From: Bacillota bacterium
GTDB lineage: Bacteria > Bacillota > Clostridia > Saccharofermentanales > UBA5734
Assembly (NCBI GenBank): GCA_023438965.1
Contig: JAEXPB010000173.1
Location: 1 to 5,637, forward strand
Reading direction: 5' to 3'
DNA length: 5,637 bases
The translations under genes and the position numbers were made by a program. The notes under the pieces are model-generated. The model did not search any database. It was not told where the DNA came from and saw nothing but the letters and a program-made list of their open reading frames with translations. Of the stretch, positions 1 to 5,637 are shown in pieces (positions within the stretch are counted from its first letter, which is position 1; each line of letters opens with the position of its first letter).

Positions 1-97
1 GATACAAGCCGCTGACGGCCAGGATCAGGATCAGCAGATCCAGGGCCAGGAAAAGAGGCTTCTTTTGGCGGTTCCGGCTCGCGCTCGATTTTTTCAT
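1..97 (-). CDS. N-terminal fragment of a membrane-anchored or secreted protein (partial)
   Basis: An ATG at 97 (minus strand) opens a frame of 32 codons that continues past the left edge. The visible protein starts MKKSSASRNRQKK, seven of whose thirteen residues are K, R, N or Q, followed by the hydrophobic run PLFLALDLLILILAVSGLY. This is the layout of an uncleaved signal anchor or signal peptide with a positive-inside N-terminus. No signal peptidase site is seen before the edge. The start is supported by GGGAGG at 107-112 (minus strand), 9 nt upstream and inside the end of the thioesterase gene. Only 3 nt separate the thioesterase stop from this ATG, so the two genes are probably cotranscribed and translationally coupled. 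The family cannot be told from 32 residues. Many cell-envelope proteins of Gram-positive bacteria begin this way, so no function is assigned. Confidence 0.7.
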   Translation of the reverse strand, partial: MKKSSASRNRQKKPLFLALDLLILILAVSGLY

Positions 98-100
98 AGG

Positions 101-580
101 CTACAGCCTCCCGTTCAGGCCGGTACCGGCCGCTGATTCCTGCCTTTGCCGCATCTGCAGCCGGCGGTCCCGGCGCAGGAGCGCCTGGTCCCATTCGGCC
201 TGCTGTTCGGCTGTCTCCGGCCGGAAGGGCTCGACCGGACGGGGCTGGCCGTCATTGCCGATGGCGACGAAGACGAGGTAGGCCCGGTTGACCAGTTGCC
301 GCCGGCCGTCCAGATGCTCGACAAAGGCCTCGGTCCGGACTTCCAGCGAGGTGTGTCCGGTCCAGGTCACCTCGGCGTTCAGGATGATTGTGTCATTCAG
401 GCTGGCCGGCGCGATGAATTCCATGGCGTCCACCGCTACAAGCGTGACGTCGCAGTGGGCATGCCGCCGGGCTTCGACCGCGGCGGTGACATCGATCCAG
501 GCCATCAGCTGGCCGCCGAACAACCAGTTGGCGCCATTGACATGCGAAGCCATGACAATCTGGACATGGGATGTATGCAT
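101..580 (-). CDS. acyl-CoA thioesterase, hotdog fold (YciA/YkhA-like)
   Basis: This 159-residue protein is predicted to hydrolyse acyl-CoA thioesters to free acid and CoA in the cytoplasm. It shows the order of motifs of the YciA/YkhA (BFIT/BACH) single-hotdog family: HVN at 13-15, LFGGQLMAWID at 20-30 with the likely catalytic Asp30 at the start of the central helix, VTLVAVD at 45-51, F55 and P58, TGHTSLEV at 74-81, and FVA at 104-106. The charged tail (RRDRRLQMRQRQ, about 136-147) resembles the C-terminal helix of the family. Length is normal for this class. The frame is open back to 670, but the start at 580 is chosen because AGGAGGT (587-593) lies 6 nt upstream and the family homology begins there. 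A membrane-anchor gene follows after 3 nt, and the corrinoid activator gene is divergent. Substrate chain length cannot be read from sequence. Confidence 0.9.
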   Translation of the reverse strand: MHTSHVQIVMASHVNGANWLFGGQLMAWIDVTAAVEARRHAHCDVTLVAVDAMEFIAPASLNDTIILNAEVTWTGHTSLEVRTEAFVEHLDGRRQLVNRAYLVFVAIGNDGQPRPVEPFRPETAEQQAEWDQALLRRDRRLQMRQRQESAAGTGLNGRL

Positions 581-586
581 CGAACC

Positions 587-593
587 ACCTCCT
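587..593 (-). promoter_or_regulatory. Shine-Dalgarno site of the thioesterase gene
   Basis: AGGAGGT on the minus strand, 6 nt before the ATG at 578-580, is a near-perfect anti-16S match. It fixes the start at 580 rather than at the in-frame ATG 30 codons upstream (668-670), which lacks such a site and would add 30 residues unrelated to the family. Confidence 0.85.
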
Positions 594-599
594 GCGACT

Positions 600-628
600 A
601 TTTTAAACGACCGCAGGCCAAACGGAAA
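600..628 (-). promoter_or_regulatory. weak candidate promoter for the thioesterase gene
   Basis: On the minus strand a TAAAAT hexamer (600-605) lies 17 nt from TTTCCG (623-628), a poor -35 with three matches to TTGACA. Transcription would start near 593, leaving a very short leader with the ribosome binding site at its 5' end. That is possible but unusual. No better minus-strand promoter was found in the divergent gap. Confidence 0.25.
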
Positions 629-656
629 GCCCGCCGGGTCAGGAATCAAGAAGAAA

Positions 657-686
657 TTGCCATAAATCAAGAGATAATGCTATGAT
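657..686 (+). promoter_or_regulatory. sigma-A-type promoter with extended -10 for the corrinoid activator operon
   Basis: TTGCCA (657-662, five of six matches to TTGACA) is followed after 18 nt by TATGAT (681-686, five of six matches to TATAAT). A TGC directly precedes the -10, giving an extended -10 element. Transcription is expected to start near 693, which gives a leader of about 55 nt before the ATG at 748. The in-frame ATG at 682 falls inside the -10 hexamer, so it cannot be the start on this transcript. Confidence 0.65.
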
Positions 687-735
687 ATTTCTGCCAGATC
701 AGCTATCCTGTAAGGTAATTTCAGCATTGACCGGC

Positions 736-743
736 AGGGAGGT
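736..743 (+). promoter_or_regulatory. Shine-Dalgarno site of the corrinoid activator gene
   Basis: AGGGAGGT ends 4 nt before the ATG at 748-750. It selects 748 as the start, in agreement with where the ferredoxin-like domain begins. Confidence 0.8.
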
Positions 744-747
744 TCAT

Positions 748-2604
748 ATGCGCCTGATCATCCGTGAAGCAAATCGACAGCAGGAGATAACCATCCAGCC
801 CGACGCTCTCCTGCTGGATGTCCTGCGCCGGAACGGCAGCCCGCTGCATGCGCCCTGCGGCGGCAAGGGCACCTGCCAGAAATGCCGGGTCGACCTGGCC
901 GGAATCGGTCCGGTCCTGGCCTGCCAGACCCGCCTGACGCCGGAACTGGCTACCCGGGCTGGCCTGGCCGCCGGTCAGCCGCTGACCGTCGCGCTGCCGG
1001 AACCGGCCCAGGCCCACATTGCCACCGACGGCATCCTGCCGGATTTCCGACTGTCGCCGCTGATCTACCGCGGCCGCATCGACATCCCCCAGCCATCTTT
1101 GGCCGACCAGCGACCGGATGACGAACGCTTTGAAACAGCTGCCGGATTGACCGTACCGGACTGCCTGCTTGCGGCATTGCCGGCTGTTTTGCGCGACAGT
1201 GATTTCCAGCCATCTTTCGATTTCCGGCGCGGCCAGAATGGCCAACCGGGCGAAATCCAGCGCTTTACCGCTTCTGATAGCCCGGAGCCGCTGGGTCTGG
1301 CGGTCGATATTGGCACTACGACGCTGGCTGCCTACCTGTATGGCCTGGACAGCGGGGAACGTCTGGCGGCGGTTTCGGCCTTGAATCCCCAGCGGATTTA
1401 CGGCGCCGATGTCATCAGCCGGATCGAGCAGGCTTCGGCGTCCGCCGACTTGCGCCAGGCTCTGCAAACCAGCATCGTGCAGGCCATCGACAGCCTGGCC
1501 GTCCGGCTGGTCGGCCAGGCACGGACGACGAAGGGATTGCCGCTGACGACGGAACAGATCGGCCACTACGTCCTGACCGGCAATACCACGATGGTTCATT
1601 TGCTTTGCGGCTGGCCGGCGGAGGCGATCGCCCGGTCGCCGTTCATTCCGGTCAGCTGCCGCACGAAGGATTTCCGGGCTGCCGACCTGGGTTTCCGGGC
1701 TTCGCCGCAGGCTATCTGCCAGATCCTGCCCTCGATCGCCAGTTACGTCGGCGCGGACATCACCGCCGGGATCCTGGCCTGCAGTCTGCATCGACAGACG
1801 CCGGGCCATAGCGCCCTCCTGCTCGACATCGGCACCAACGGCGAGATTGTCCTCGCCGGACCGCGCGGAATGATTGCCTGTTCGACCGCGGCGGGACCGG
1901 CCTTCGAAGGTGCGAATATCCTGTGCGGCATGGGCGGCGTGGCCGGTGCGATCGATGAGGTGGGTTACCGGAACGGCGATCTGGCTTATTCGGTCATCAG
2001 CAGCGGCAATGGCGGTCCGGCGACTGAACTGGCGGCAGGTCTTTGCGGCTCCGGCCTGGTGGCGGCCATCGCCTGCCTGCTCGACTGCGGCATCCTGGAC
2101 GAAACCGGCCGGATCACCGATGAGCCGGAAAGCCTGCCGCCGGGATTGCGCCGGCGGCTGATCGACTGGCAGGGGCAGCCGGCCGTCGTGCTGGCGCCGG
2201 CCGAGCTCAGTTCAACCGGCCAGCCGGTCCTTCTGACCCAGAAGGACATCCGGGAAGTCCAAAATGCCAAAGCCGCCCTGGCCGCCGGTATTGAGCTGCT
2301 GATCCGGGAGTCCGGCCTGACGCCGGAGCTGGTGGATCAGGCTTTCCTGGCCGGCGGGTTTGGCAACTACCTCGATGTGGCCCATGCCTTCCGGATCGGC
2401 TTGATGCCGGCCGCCCTGCGCGGGCGAACCCGGGCGGTCGGCAACACCGCGGGGATGGGCGCGGTGCTCTGCCTGCTTAACCAGGAATCCCTGCTGACTG
2501 CTCAGTCGGTCGCCCGTTCGGTCCGCTATCTGGAACTCTCCGGTGATCCGCGCTTTACCGACTTGTATGTCGAGGCGATGCTCTTTCCGGCTGAAGATGA
2601 CTGA
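748..2604 (+). CDS. [2Fe-2S] ferredoxin / ASKHA-domain reductive activator of corrinoid proteins (COG3894, DUF4445; RACo-like)
   Basis: This 618-residue cytoplasmic protein is predicted to pass an electron from its [2Fe-2S] cluster to an inactive Co(II) corrinoid methyl carrier, using ATP to drive return to Co(I). The N-terminal ferredoxin domain has Cys37, Cys43, Cys46 and Cys59 (C-x5-C-x2-C-x12-C), the plant-type ligand spacing. A linker and middle region with a family-like IDIPQPSL stretch follow. The C-terminal ASKHA ATPase domain begins near 182 with DIGTTT (187-192), then TGNTTM (277-282), DIGTNGE (360-366), CGSG (433-436) and LAGGFGN (534-540). The last ~40 residues lack cysteine, so this is the RACo type and not the RamA type with C-terminal 4Fe-4S clusters. 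Length matches RACo proteins (around 630). The stop overlaps the folate cyclo-ligase start by 8 nt. No corrinoid partner is in the window, so the exact pathway (Wood-Ljungdahl, or O-demethylation or methylamine use) is open. Confidence 0.9.
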   Translation: MRLIIREANRQQEITIQPDALLLDVLRRNGSPLHAPCGGKGTCQKCRVDLAGIGPVLACQTRLTPELATRAGLAAGQPLTVALPEPAQAHIATDGILPDFRLSPLIYRGRIDIPQPSLADQRPDDERFETAAGLTVPDCLLAALPAVLRDSDFQPSFDFRRGQNGQPGEIQRFTASDSPEPLGLAVDIGTTTLAAYLYGLDSGERLAAVSALNPQRIYGADVISRIEQASASADLRQALQTSIVQAIDSLAVRLVGQARTTKGLPLTTEQIGHYVLTGNTTMVHLLCGWPAEAIARSPFIPVSCRTKDFRAADLGFRASPQAICQILPSIASYVGADITAGILACSLHRQTPGHSALLLDIGTNGEIVLAGPRGMIACSTAAGPAFEGANILCGMGGVAGAIDEVGYRNGDLAYSVISSGNGGPATELAAGLCGSGLVAAIACLLDCGILDETGRITDEPESLPPGLRRRLIDWQGQPAVVLAPAELSSTGQPVLLTQKDIREVQNAKAALAAGIELLIRESGLTPELVDQAFLAGGFGNYLDVAHAFRIGLMPAALRGRTRAVGNTAGMGAVLCLLNQESLLTAQSVARSVRYLELSGDPRFTDLYVEAMLFPAEDD

Positions 2605-3247
2605 CGGACAGCCGGCGGACCGCATTGAGCACGGCGGCAGCCTGGAGTTGAAGAACCAGCTCCGGCTGGCGATGATCCGGCGGCGGGAGACGCTGACAGC
2701 CGATCAATGCGCGCAGGCTGCAGCGAATTTGCGCCGTCCGGCCCTCGAATTGCTTGCCCGGCTCGGTTATGCCGGCCAACCCCTGAATATCGGTGTTTAT
2801 GCGGCAATTCGCCAGGAACTCGATCTGGCGCGGCTTTGGCCGGATCTGCTGTCCTGGCCGGCCGGCCTCTATTTCCCGGCGGTCAGCGGTCGCGGCGCCG
2901 ACGCCCGGCTGGTCTTTGCCCGGTTGCCGGCCGGCTGCCGGCCGGACCAATTCCTGGTGCCTGGCCGGTTTGGCATCGCCGAGCCGCCGCAGTCGGCCTG
3001 GCTGGCCGAACCGCCGTCGCTCGATGTGATCTTTCTGCCCGGATTGGCCTTTGACCGCCAGGGCAACCGGCTGGGCTGGGGCCGCGCCTTTTACGACCGG
3101 TTTCTGCCAACCGTGCCGAACCGGCCGGTTCTGGTCGGCGTCGGCTATGGCTTCCAGATCCTGCCGGAGCCTTTGCCGGCGGAACCGAACGATTATCCAG
3201 TTGACTGGCTGCTGACACCGGACGGCTTCCAGCGCATCGGGCGCTGA
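2597..3247 (+). CDS. 5-formyltetrahydrofolate cyclo-ligase (5,10-methenyl-THF synthetase)
   Basis: The enzyme converts 5-formyl-THF to 5,10-methenyl-THF with ATP, clearing a folate that inhibits other one-carbon enzymes. The 216-residue product has family landmarks in order: LKNQLRLAMIRRR (18-30, the N-terminal basic helix), YFPAV (92-96), FGIAEP (125-130), FLPGLAFDRQGNRLGWGRAFYDRF (146-169, the nucleotide/folate loop) and PNDYPVDWLLTPDG (197-210). The loop reads GWGRAFYDR where most members have G-Y-G-x-G-Y-Y-D-R, an unusual set of changes. The start is taken as ATG 2597, inside ATGACTGA, which overlaps the upstream stop by 8 nt. No clear ribosome binding site is seen, so translation probably depends on coupling. 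This start leaves about 17 extra residues before the family N-terminus. A TTG at 2648 sits nearer to it but has no proper site. The gene is a fthC/ygfA homologue. Confidence 0.88.
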   Translation: MTDGQPADRIEHGGSLELKNQLRLAMIRRRETLTADQCAQAAANLRRPALELLARLGYAGQPLNIGVYAAIRQELDLARLWPDLLSWPAGLYFPAVSGRGADARLVFARLPAGCRPDQFLVPGRFGIAEPPQSAWLAEPPSLDVIFLPGLAFDRQGNRLGWGRAFYDRFLPTVPNRPVLVGVGYGFQILPEPLPAEPNDYPVDWLLTPDGFQRIGR

Positions 3248-3266
3248 CCGCCGGCTCGGATTTCTA

Positions 3267-3293
3267 TTTACCGCGCCGCAGATATGGTAAAAT
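3267..3293 (+). promoter_or_regulatory. extended -10 promoter for the MBL-fold gene
   Basis: TGGTAAAAT (3285-3293) is an extended -10 (TGn plus TAAAAT). The best -35, TTTACC (3267-3272), has four consensus matches but only a 15-nt spacer, so the extended -10 would have to carry most of the recognition. Transcription would start near 3300 and give a leader of about 25 nt. The A+T content of 3281-3301 stands out from the surrounding coding DNA. Confidence 0.5.
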
Positions 3294-3312
3294 ATTCTTA
3301 TCATGAATGGGC

Positions 3313-3318
3313 GAGGTG
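3313..3318 (+). promoter_or_regulatory. Shine-Dalgarno site of the MBL-fold gene
   Basis: GAGGTG lies 6 nt before the ATG at 3325. It decides between this start and the in-frame ATG at 3307, which has no upstream purine-rich site. The family homology (MQLTVLG) also begins at 3325. Confidence 0.75.
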
Positions 3319-3324
3319 ATCGCG

Positions 3325-4056
3325 ATGCAACTGACTGTACTCGGCTTATCCGGCGGGTTTCCGGCAGCCGGCGGCGCCACATCCGGCTATCTGCTGGACC
3401 TGAACGGGCGGCATATCCTGCTTGACTGCGGCAGCGGCGTCCTGGCCAACCTGTTTCGCTTCATCCGGCTCGAGGAGCTGGATGCGATCATCCTGACTCA
3501 TCTGCACCATGACCATATCAGCGACATGCAGGTCCTCAAATACGCGATCGACCTGACTCGCAAGAACGGCCGGGACCTGGCCGCCATCCCGGTCATCGCC
3601 CCCGGGACGCCGGAAAATATTGCCGCCGGTCTGCAGAGCGACAGCAACCTGATCGTCGGCCAGATCAGCCCCAATTCGGAAATCGGCATGTTCGGCGCCA
3701 CTGTCCGTTTCCTGCCCATGGACCACGCGGTCGAAACCTACGGCTTGCGCATCGAGTTCAACGGCCGCCGGCTGGCGTACACCGGCGATGCTGTTCCGGG
3801 CGTCAATTTGCCGGCCCTGCTTCAGGACGCTGATCTGGCCCTGATGGATGCGGGTACGCTGGAGCGCCTGCGTAAACCGATGATGGTCCACCTGACTGCC
3901 GCGGAATGCGCCATCCTGGCCCGGGCGAGCGGTGTCCGCCGCCTGCTGCTGACCCATCTGCTGCCCCTGCTCGATCCGGCGGAGATCCTGGCGGAAGCGG
4001 CGGCCCATTTCCCGACCGCCGAACTGGCCAGCCTCCTGGCGACTTACACCGTCTGA
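3325..4056 (+). CDS. MBL-fold metallo-hydrolase, RNase Z-like superfamily (COG1234; YhfI-like)
   Basis: This 243-residue soluble protein is predicted to be a dinuclear zinc hydrolase. It carries the metallo-beta-lactamase signature HLHHDH (59-64: His59, His61, Asp63, His64), with further likely metal ligands His134 (DHAVET), Asp155 (YTGD) and His211 (LLTHL). It also has the GGFP near residue 10, TSGYLL (19-24) and CGSG (35-38) typical of the group. VHLTAAEC at 188-195 matches the block that precedes the last histidine in RNase Z-like proteins. It closely resembles the layout and length of Bacillus subtilis YhfI (about 244 residues). It lacks the long exosite arm needed for tRNA 3' processing, so tRNase Z activity should not be assumed. 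The substrate is unknown. It has its own likely promoter, 77 nt after the cyclo-ligase gene, so it may be independent of the upstream pair. Confidence 0.85.
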   Translation: MQLTVLGLSGGFPAAGGATSGYLLDLNGRHILLDCGSGVLANLFRFIRLEELDAIILTHLHHDHISDMQVLKYAIDLTRKNGRDLAAIPVIAPGTPENIAAGLQSDSNLIVGQISPNSEIGMFGATVRFLPMDHAVETYGLRIEFNGRRLAYTGDAVPGVNLPALLQDADLALMDAGTLERLRKPMMVHLTAAECAILARASGVRRLLLTHLLPLLDPAEILAEAAAHFPTAELASLLATYTV

Positions 4057-4081
4057 ATGCCTGGCTGCCCGCAAGAACTGC

Positions 4082-4110
4082 TTTTCAGATCCGCGCAACA
4101 GCGGTAGAAT
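4082..4110 (+). promoter_or_regulatory. candidate promoter for the ACT/UPF0210 gene pair
   Basis: TTTTCA (4082-4087, four matches to TTGACA) and TAGAAT (4105-4110, five matches to TATAAT) are 17 nt apart, the optimum spacing. Transcription would begin near 4117, leaving a leader of about 27 nt before the ATG at 4144. The spacer holds a small inverted repeat, CCGC (4091-4094) and GCGG (4101-4104), which could be chance in G+C-rich DNA. No terminator separates this from the MBL gene, so read-through is also possible. Confidence 0.45.
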
Positions 4111-4143
4111 GATAAGATGAATAATGGAAACGAGGATTGATCC

Positions 4144-4431
4144 ATGATCGAACCAGGCAAACATACCGCCGTCATCACTGTTGTCGGCCGCGACCGGGTG
4201 GGCATCATCGCCGGTGTGGCGACGCTGCTGGCCGCGGCGCAGGTCAACATCAACGATATCTCCCAGACGATCCTGCATGAGGTGTTCACAATGATCATGC
4301 TGGTGGACATCAGCCGGATGACCCTCGACATCAAGGAACTGGGCGACCGGCTGGAGCAGCTGGGCCAGGAACTGGGCATATCGATCCGGATCCAGCATTC
4401 GGATATTTTTGACGCGATGCATCGGATCTGA
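4144..4431 (+). CDS. single ACT-domain protein, UPF0237 family
   Basis: This 95-residue protein consists of one ACT domain, a fold that usually binds amino acids or other small ligands at a dimer interface. The signature runs [17 protein letters not shown] (13-29, with the ligand-loop G15-x-D17-R18-x-G20-I21), then NINDISQ (35-41) and the second-strand region [10 protein letters not shown] (47-56). The tail [22 protein letters not shown] (74-95) matches the conserved end of UPF0237, which is related to the first half of the glycine-cleavage regulator GcvR. There is no DNA-binding or catalytic domain, so it likely works through a partner. A GAGGA ribosome site (4132-4136) lies 7 nt upstream of the ATG. 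The UPF0210 gene starts 10 nt after the stop, and this gene order is seen in other bacteria (for example Streptococcus pneumoniae SP_0238/SP_0239, from memory). Which ligand it senses is unknown. Confidence 0.9.
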   Translation: MIEPGKHTAVITVVGRDRVGIIAGVATLLAAAQVNINDISQTILHEVFTMIMLVDISRMTLDIKELGDRLEQLGQELGISIRIQHSDIFDAMHRI

Positions 4432-4441
4432 GGGCGACGAC

Positions 4442-5637
4442 ATGTTCAACGATTTTGAAATTCTGGAAACCATCCGCATGTTCCAGGAACAGCACCTGGA
4501 TGTGCGAACCATCACCATGGGCATTTCCCTGTATGATTGCGCCACGGCCGGCAGTACGGAGACCTGCCGGCGGATCTATGACAAGATCTGCCGCAAGGCG
4601 GCCAACCTGATCCGGGTCGGTGAGGATATCAGCCGCGAGTACGGCATACCGATCATCAACCAACGGATCGCCGTGACGCCCGTTTCGCTGATCGCCGCCT
4701 CCGGCGACACGGCCGACTACACCGTTTATGCCCGGGCGCTGGACCGCGCGGCGCACACGGTGGGCGTCAATTTCATCGGCGGCTTCTCGGCCCTCGTCCA
4801 CAAAGGCTACACCGAGAGCGACCGGCGGCTGCTGGCGGCGATCCCGGAAACCCTGGCCACGACGGAACTGGTTTGCGCTTCGGTCAACCTGGCCACCAGC
4901 CGCACCGGCATCAACATGGACGCCGTGCGGGAGATGGGTGAGATTATCCTGAAAACCGCTCATCTGACGGCGGACCGCGACGCTTTCGGCTGCTGCAAGC
5001 TCGTTGTCTTCGCCAATGCGCCGGAGGACAACCCCTTTATGGCCGGTGCCTTCACCGGACCGGGCGAGCCGGAGTGTGCGATCAATGTCGGTGTCAGCGG
5101 ACCCGGCGTGGTCAAGACGGCCTTGGAATCCGTCCGCGGCCAGGATCTGGGCGTGGTCGCCGAAACGATCAAGAAGGCGGCCTTCAAAATCACCCGCGTC
5201 GGCCAGCTGGTCGCCCGGGAAGCCTCGCGCCGCCTGGATGTGCCCTTCGGCATCATCGACCTGTCCCTGGCGCCGACGCCGGTGGTCGGCGACTCGATCG
5301 CCCGCATCCTGGAAGAATTCGGTTTGGAGACTTGCGGCGCCTGGGGAACGACCGCAGCCCTGGCCATGCTGAACGACGCTGTCAAGAAAGGCGGCACCAT
5401 GGCCTCCTCATTCGTTGGCGGCTTGAGCGGCGCCTTTATCCCGGTCAGCGAGGATGAAGGCATGATCGCAGCGGTCGAAGCCGGCGGACTGTCCCTGGAG
5501 AAATTGGAAGCCATGACCAGCGTCTGCTCGGTGGGCATCGACATGGTGGCCGTGCCCGGCGATGTGCCGGCCAGCACCATCTCGGCGATCATCGCGGACG
5601 AGATGGCCATCGGAGCATTCAATAACAAGACAACGGC
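4442..5637 (+). CDS. UPF0210 / DUF711 'PFL family' protein (partial, 3' end missing)
   Basis: The ATG at 4442 opens a frame of 398 codons that is still open at the right edge. The family is about 450 residues, so roughly 50 are missing. Conserved blocks visible are [13 protein letters not shown] (21-33), [14 protein letters not shown] (74-87), [12 protein letters not shown] (111-122), [14 protein letters not shown] (149-162), [25 protein letters not shown] (182-206), [12 protein letters not shown] (214-225) and, further on, [32 protein letters not shown] and [10 protein letters not shown]. The fold is annotated as pyruvate formate-lyase-like, but no reaction is established as far as I know, and no glycyl-radical RVxGY motif is seen in the visible part. 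GAGGG (4430-4434), 7 nt before the ATG, overlaps the ACT gene's stop codon, so the pair is likely translationally coupled. The ACT protein is the obvious candidate for its regulatory partner. Confidence 0.92.
   Translation, partial: MFNDFEILETIRMFQEQHLDVRTITMGISLYDCATAGSTETCRRIYDKICRKAANLIRVGEDISREYGIPIINQRIAVTPVSLIAASGDTADYTVYARALDRAAHTVGVNFIGGFSALVHKGYTESDRRLLAAIPETLATTELVCASVNLATSRTGINMDAVREMGEIILKTAHLTADRDAFGCCKLVVFANAPEDNPFMAGAFTGPGEPECAINVGVSGPGVVKTALESVRGQDLGVVAETIKKAAFKITRVGQLVAREASRRLDVPFGIIDLSLAPTPVVGDSIARILEEFGLETCGAWGTTAALAMLNDAVKKGGTMASSFVGGLSGAFIPVSEDEGMIAAVEAGGLSLEKLEAMTSVCSVGIDMVAVPGDVPASTISAIIADEMAIGAFNNKTT

Noticed and set aside
688..740. Possible leader hairpin (TTTCTGCC at 688-695 with GGCAGGGA at 733-740) that would hide the activator's ribosome site
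   Set aside because: The stem needs two G-U pairs and a 37-nt loop. Its 5' arm begins before the predicted transcript start near 693, so most of it would not be in the RNA.
682..747. N-terminal extension of the corrinoid activator from the in-frame ATG at 682
   Set aside because: That ATG lies within the predicted -10 hexamer and has no ribosome site. AGGGAGGT before 748 and the start of the ferredoxin domain support 748.
721..1809. A 362-codon open frame on the minus strand opposite the corrinoid activator
   Set aside because: It is a compositional shadow of the activator gene, with no recognisable domain and an Arg/Gln-rich low-complexity translation.
3230..3246. Hairpin CAGCGC-ATCGG-GCGCTG as a terminator after the cyclo-ligase gene
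   Set aside because: It has only 6 base pairs, lies inside the last codons of the gene and is not followed directly by a run of T. It is not convincing as an intrinsic terminator.
4091..4104. Inverted repeat CCGC-N6-GCGG in the promoter spacer before the ACT gene as an operator
   Set aside because: A four-base arm is common by chance in DNA of this G+C content, and no second copy of the repeat was seen elsewhere in the window.
3346..4545. A 399-codon open frame on the minus strand opposite the MBL-fold and ACT genes
   Set aside because: It runs across two genes with clear family motifs and their promoters, its translation resembles no family I recognise, and it is rich in Q, R, D and G as expected for antisense of G+C-rich codons.
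4613..4627. RVGED (residues 58-62) in the UPF0210 protein as a glycyl-radical motif
   Set aside because: The glycyl-radical signature is RVxG followed by an aromatic residue near the C-terminus. This one is near the N-terminus and lacks the pattern.

Overview
The window is about 60% G+C by eye and densely coding. It has six or seven short-spaced genes and no insertion sequence, phage gene, rRNA, tRNA or CRISPR. The gene set points to an anaerobic, G+C-rich Firmicute-type bacterium, probably a Clostridia relative. It includes a corrinoid-protein reductive activator, a YhfI-like metallo-hydrolase, and a paired ACT-domain/UPF0210 (PFL family) locus, all behind AGGAGG-like ribosome binding sites. 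The taxonomic call is an inference from gene content and is not firm.

Minus strand, 1-593: a hotdog-fold acyl-CoA thioesterase (580 to 101) is followed 3 nt later by the first 32 codons of a gene that begins with a basic stretch and a hydrophobic segment. That gene runs off the left edge. The two probably form one transcription unit. Bases 581-747 are a divergent intergenic region. It carries a good sigma-A-type promoter for the plus strand and a weaker candidate for the minus strand.

Plus strand, 748-3247: a 618-residue [2Fe-2S] ferredoxin plus ASKHA ATPase protein (COG3894, RACo type) overlaps by 8 nt with 5-formyltetrahydrofolate cyclo-ligase. The first gene keeps corrinoid methyl carriers in the active Co(I) state. 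The second returns 5-formyl-THF to the usable one-carbon folate pool. The overlap suggests they are made together for folate/corrinoid one-carbon metabolism. No methyltransferase or corrinoid protein is visible here.

Plus strand, 3248-5637: a 77-nt gap with an extended -10 promoter precedes a complete MBL-fold hydrolase. An 87-nt gap with another possible promoter precedes a small single-ACT-domain protein (UPF0237). Ten nt later comes the UPF0210/DUF711 'PFL family' protein, cut by the right edge after 398 codons. The ACT/UPF0210 pair is widely conserved but, to my knowledge, has no settled function. It is the strongest lead for undescribed biology in the window. The rest looks like ordinary core or metabolic sequence, and no dramatic new system is evident.
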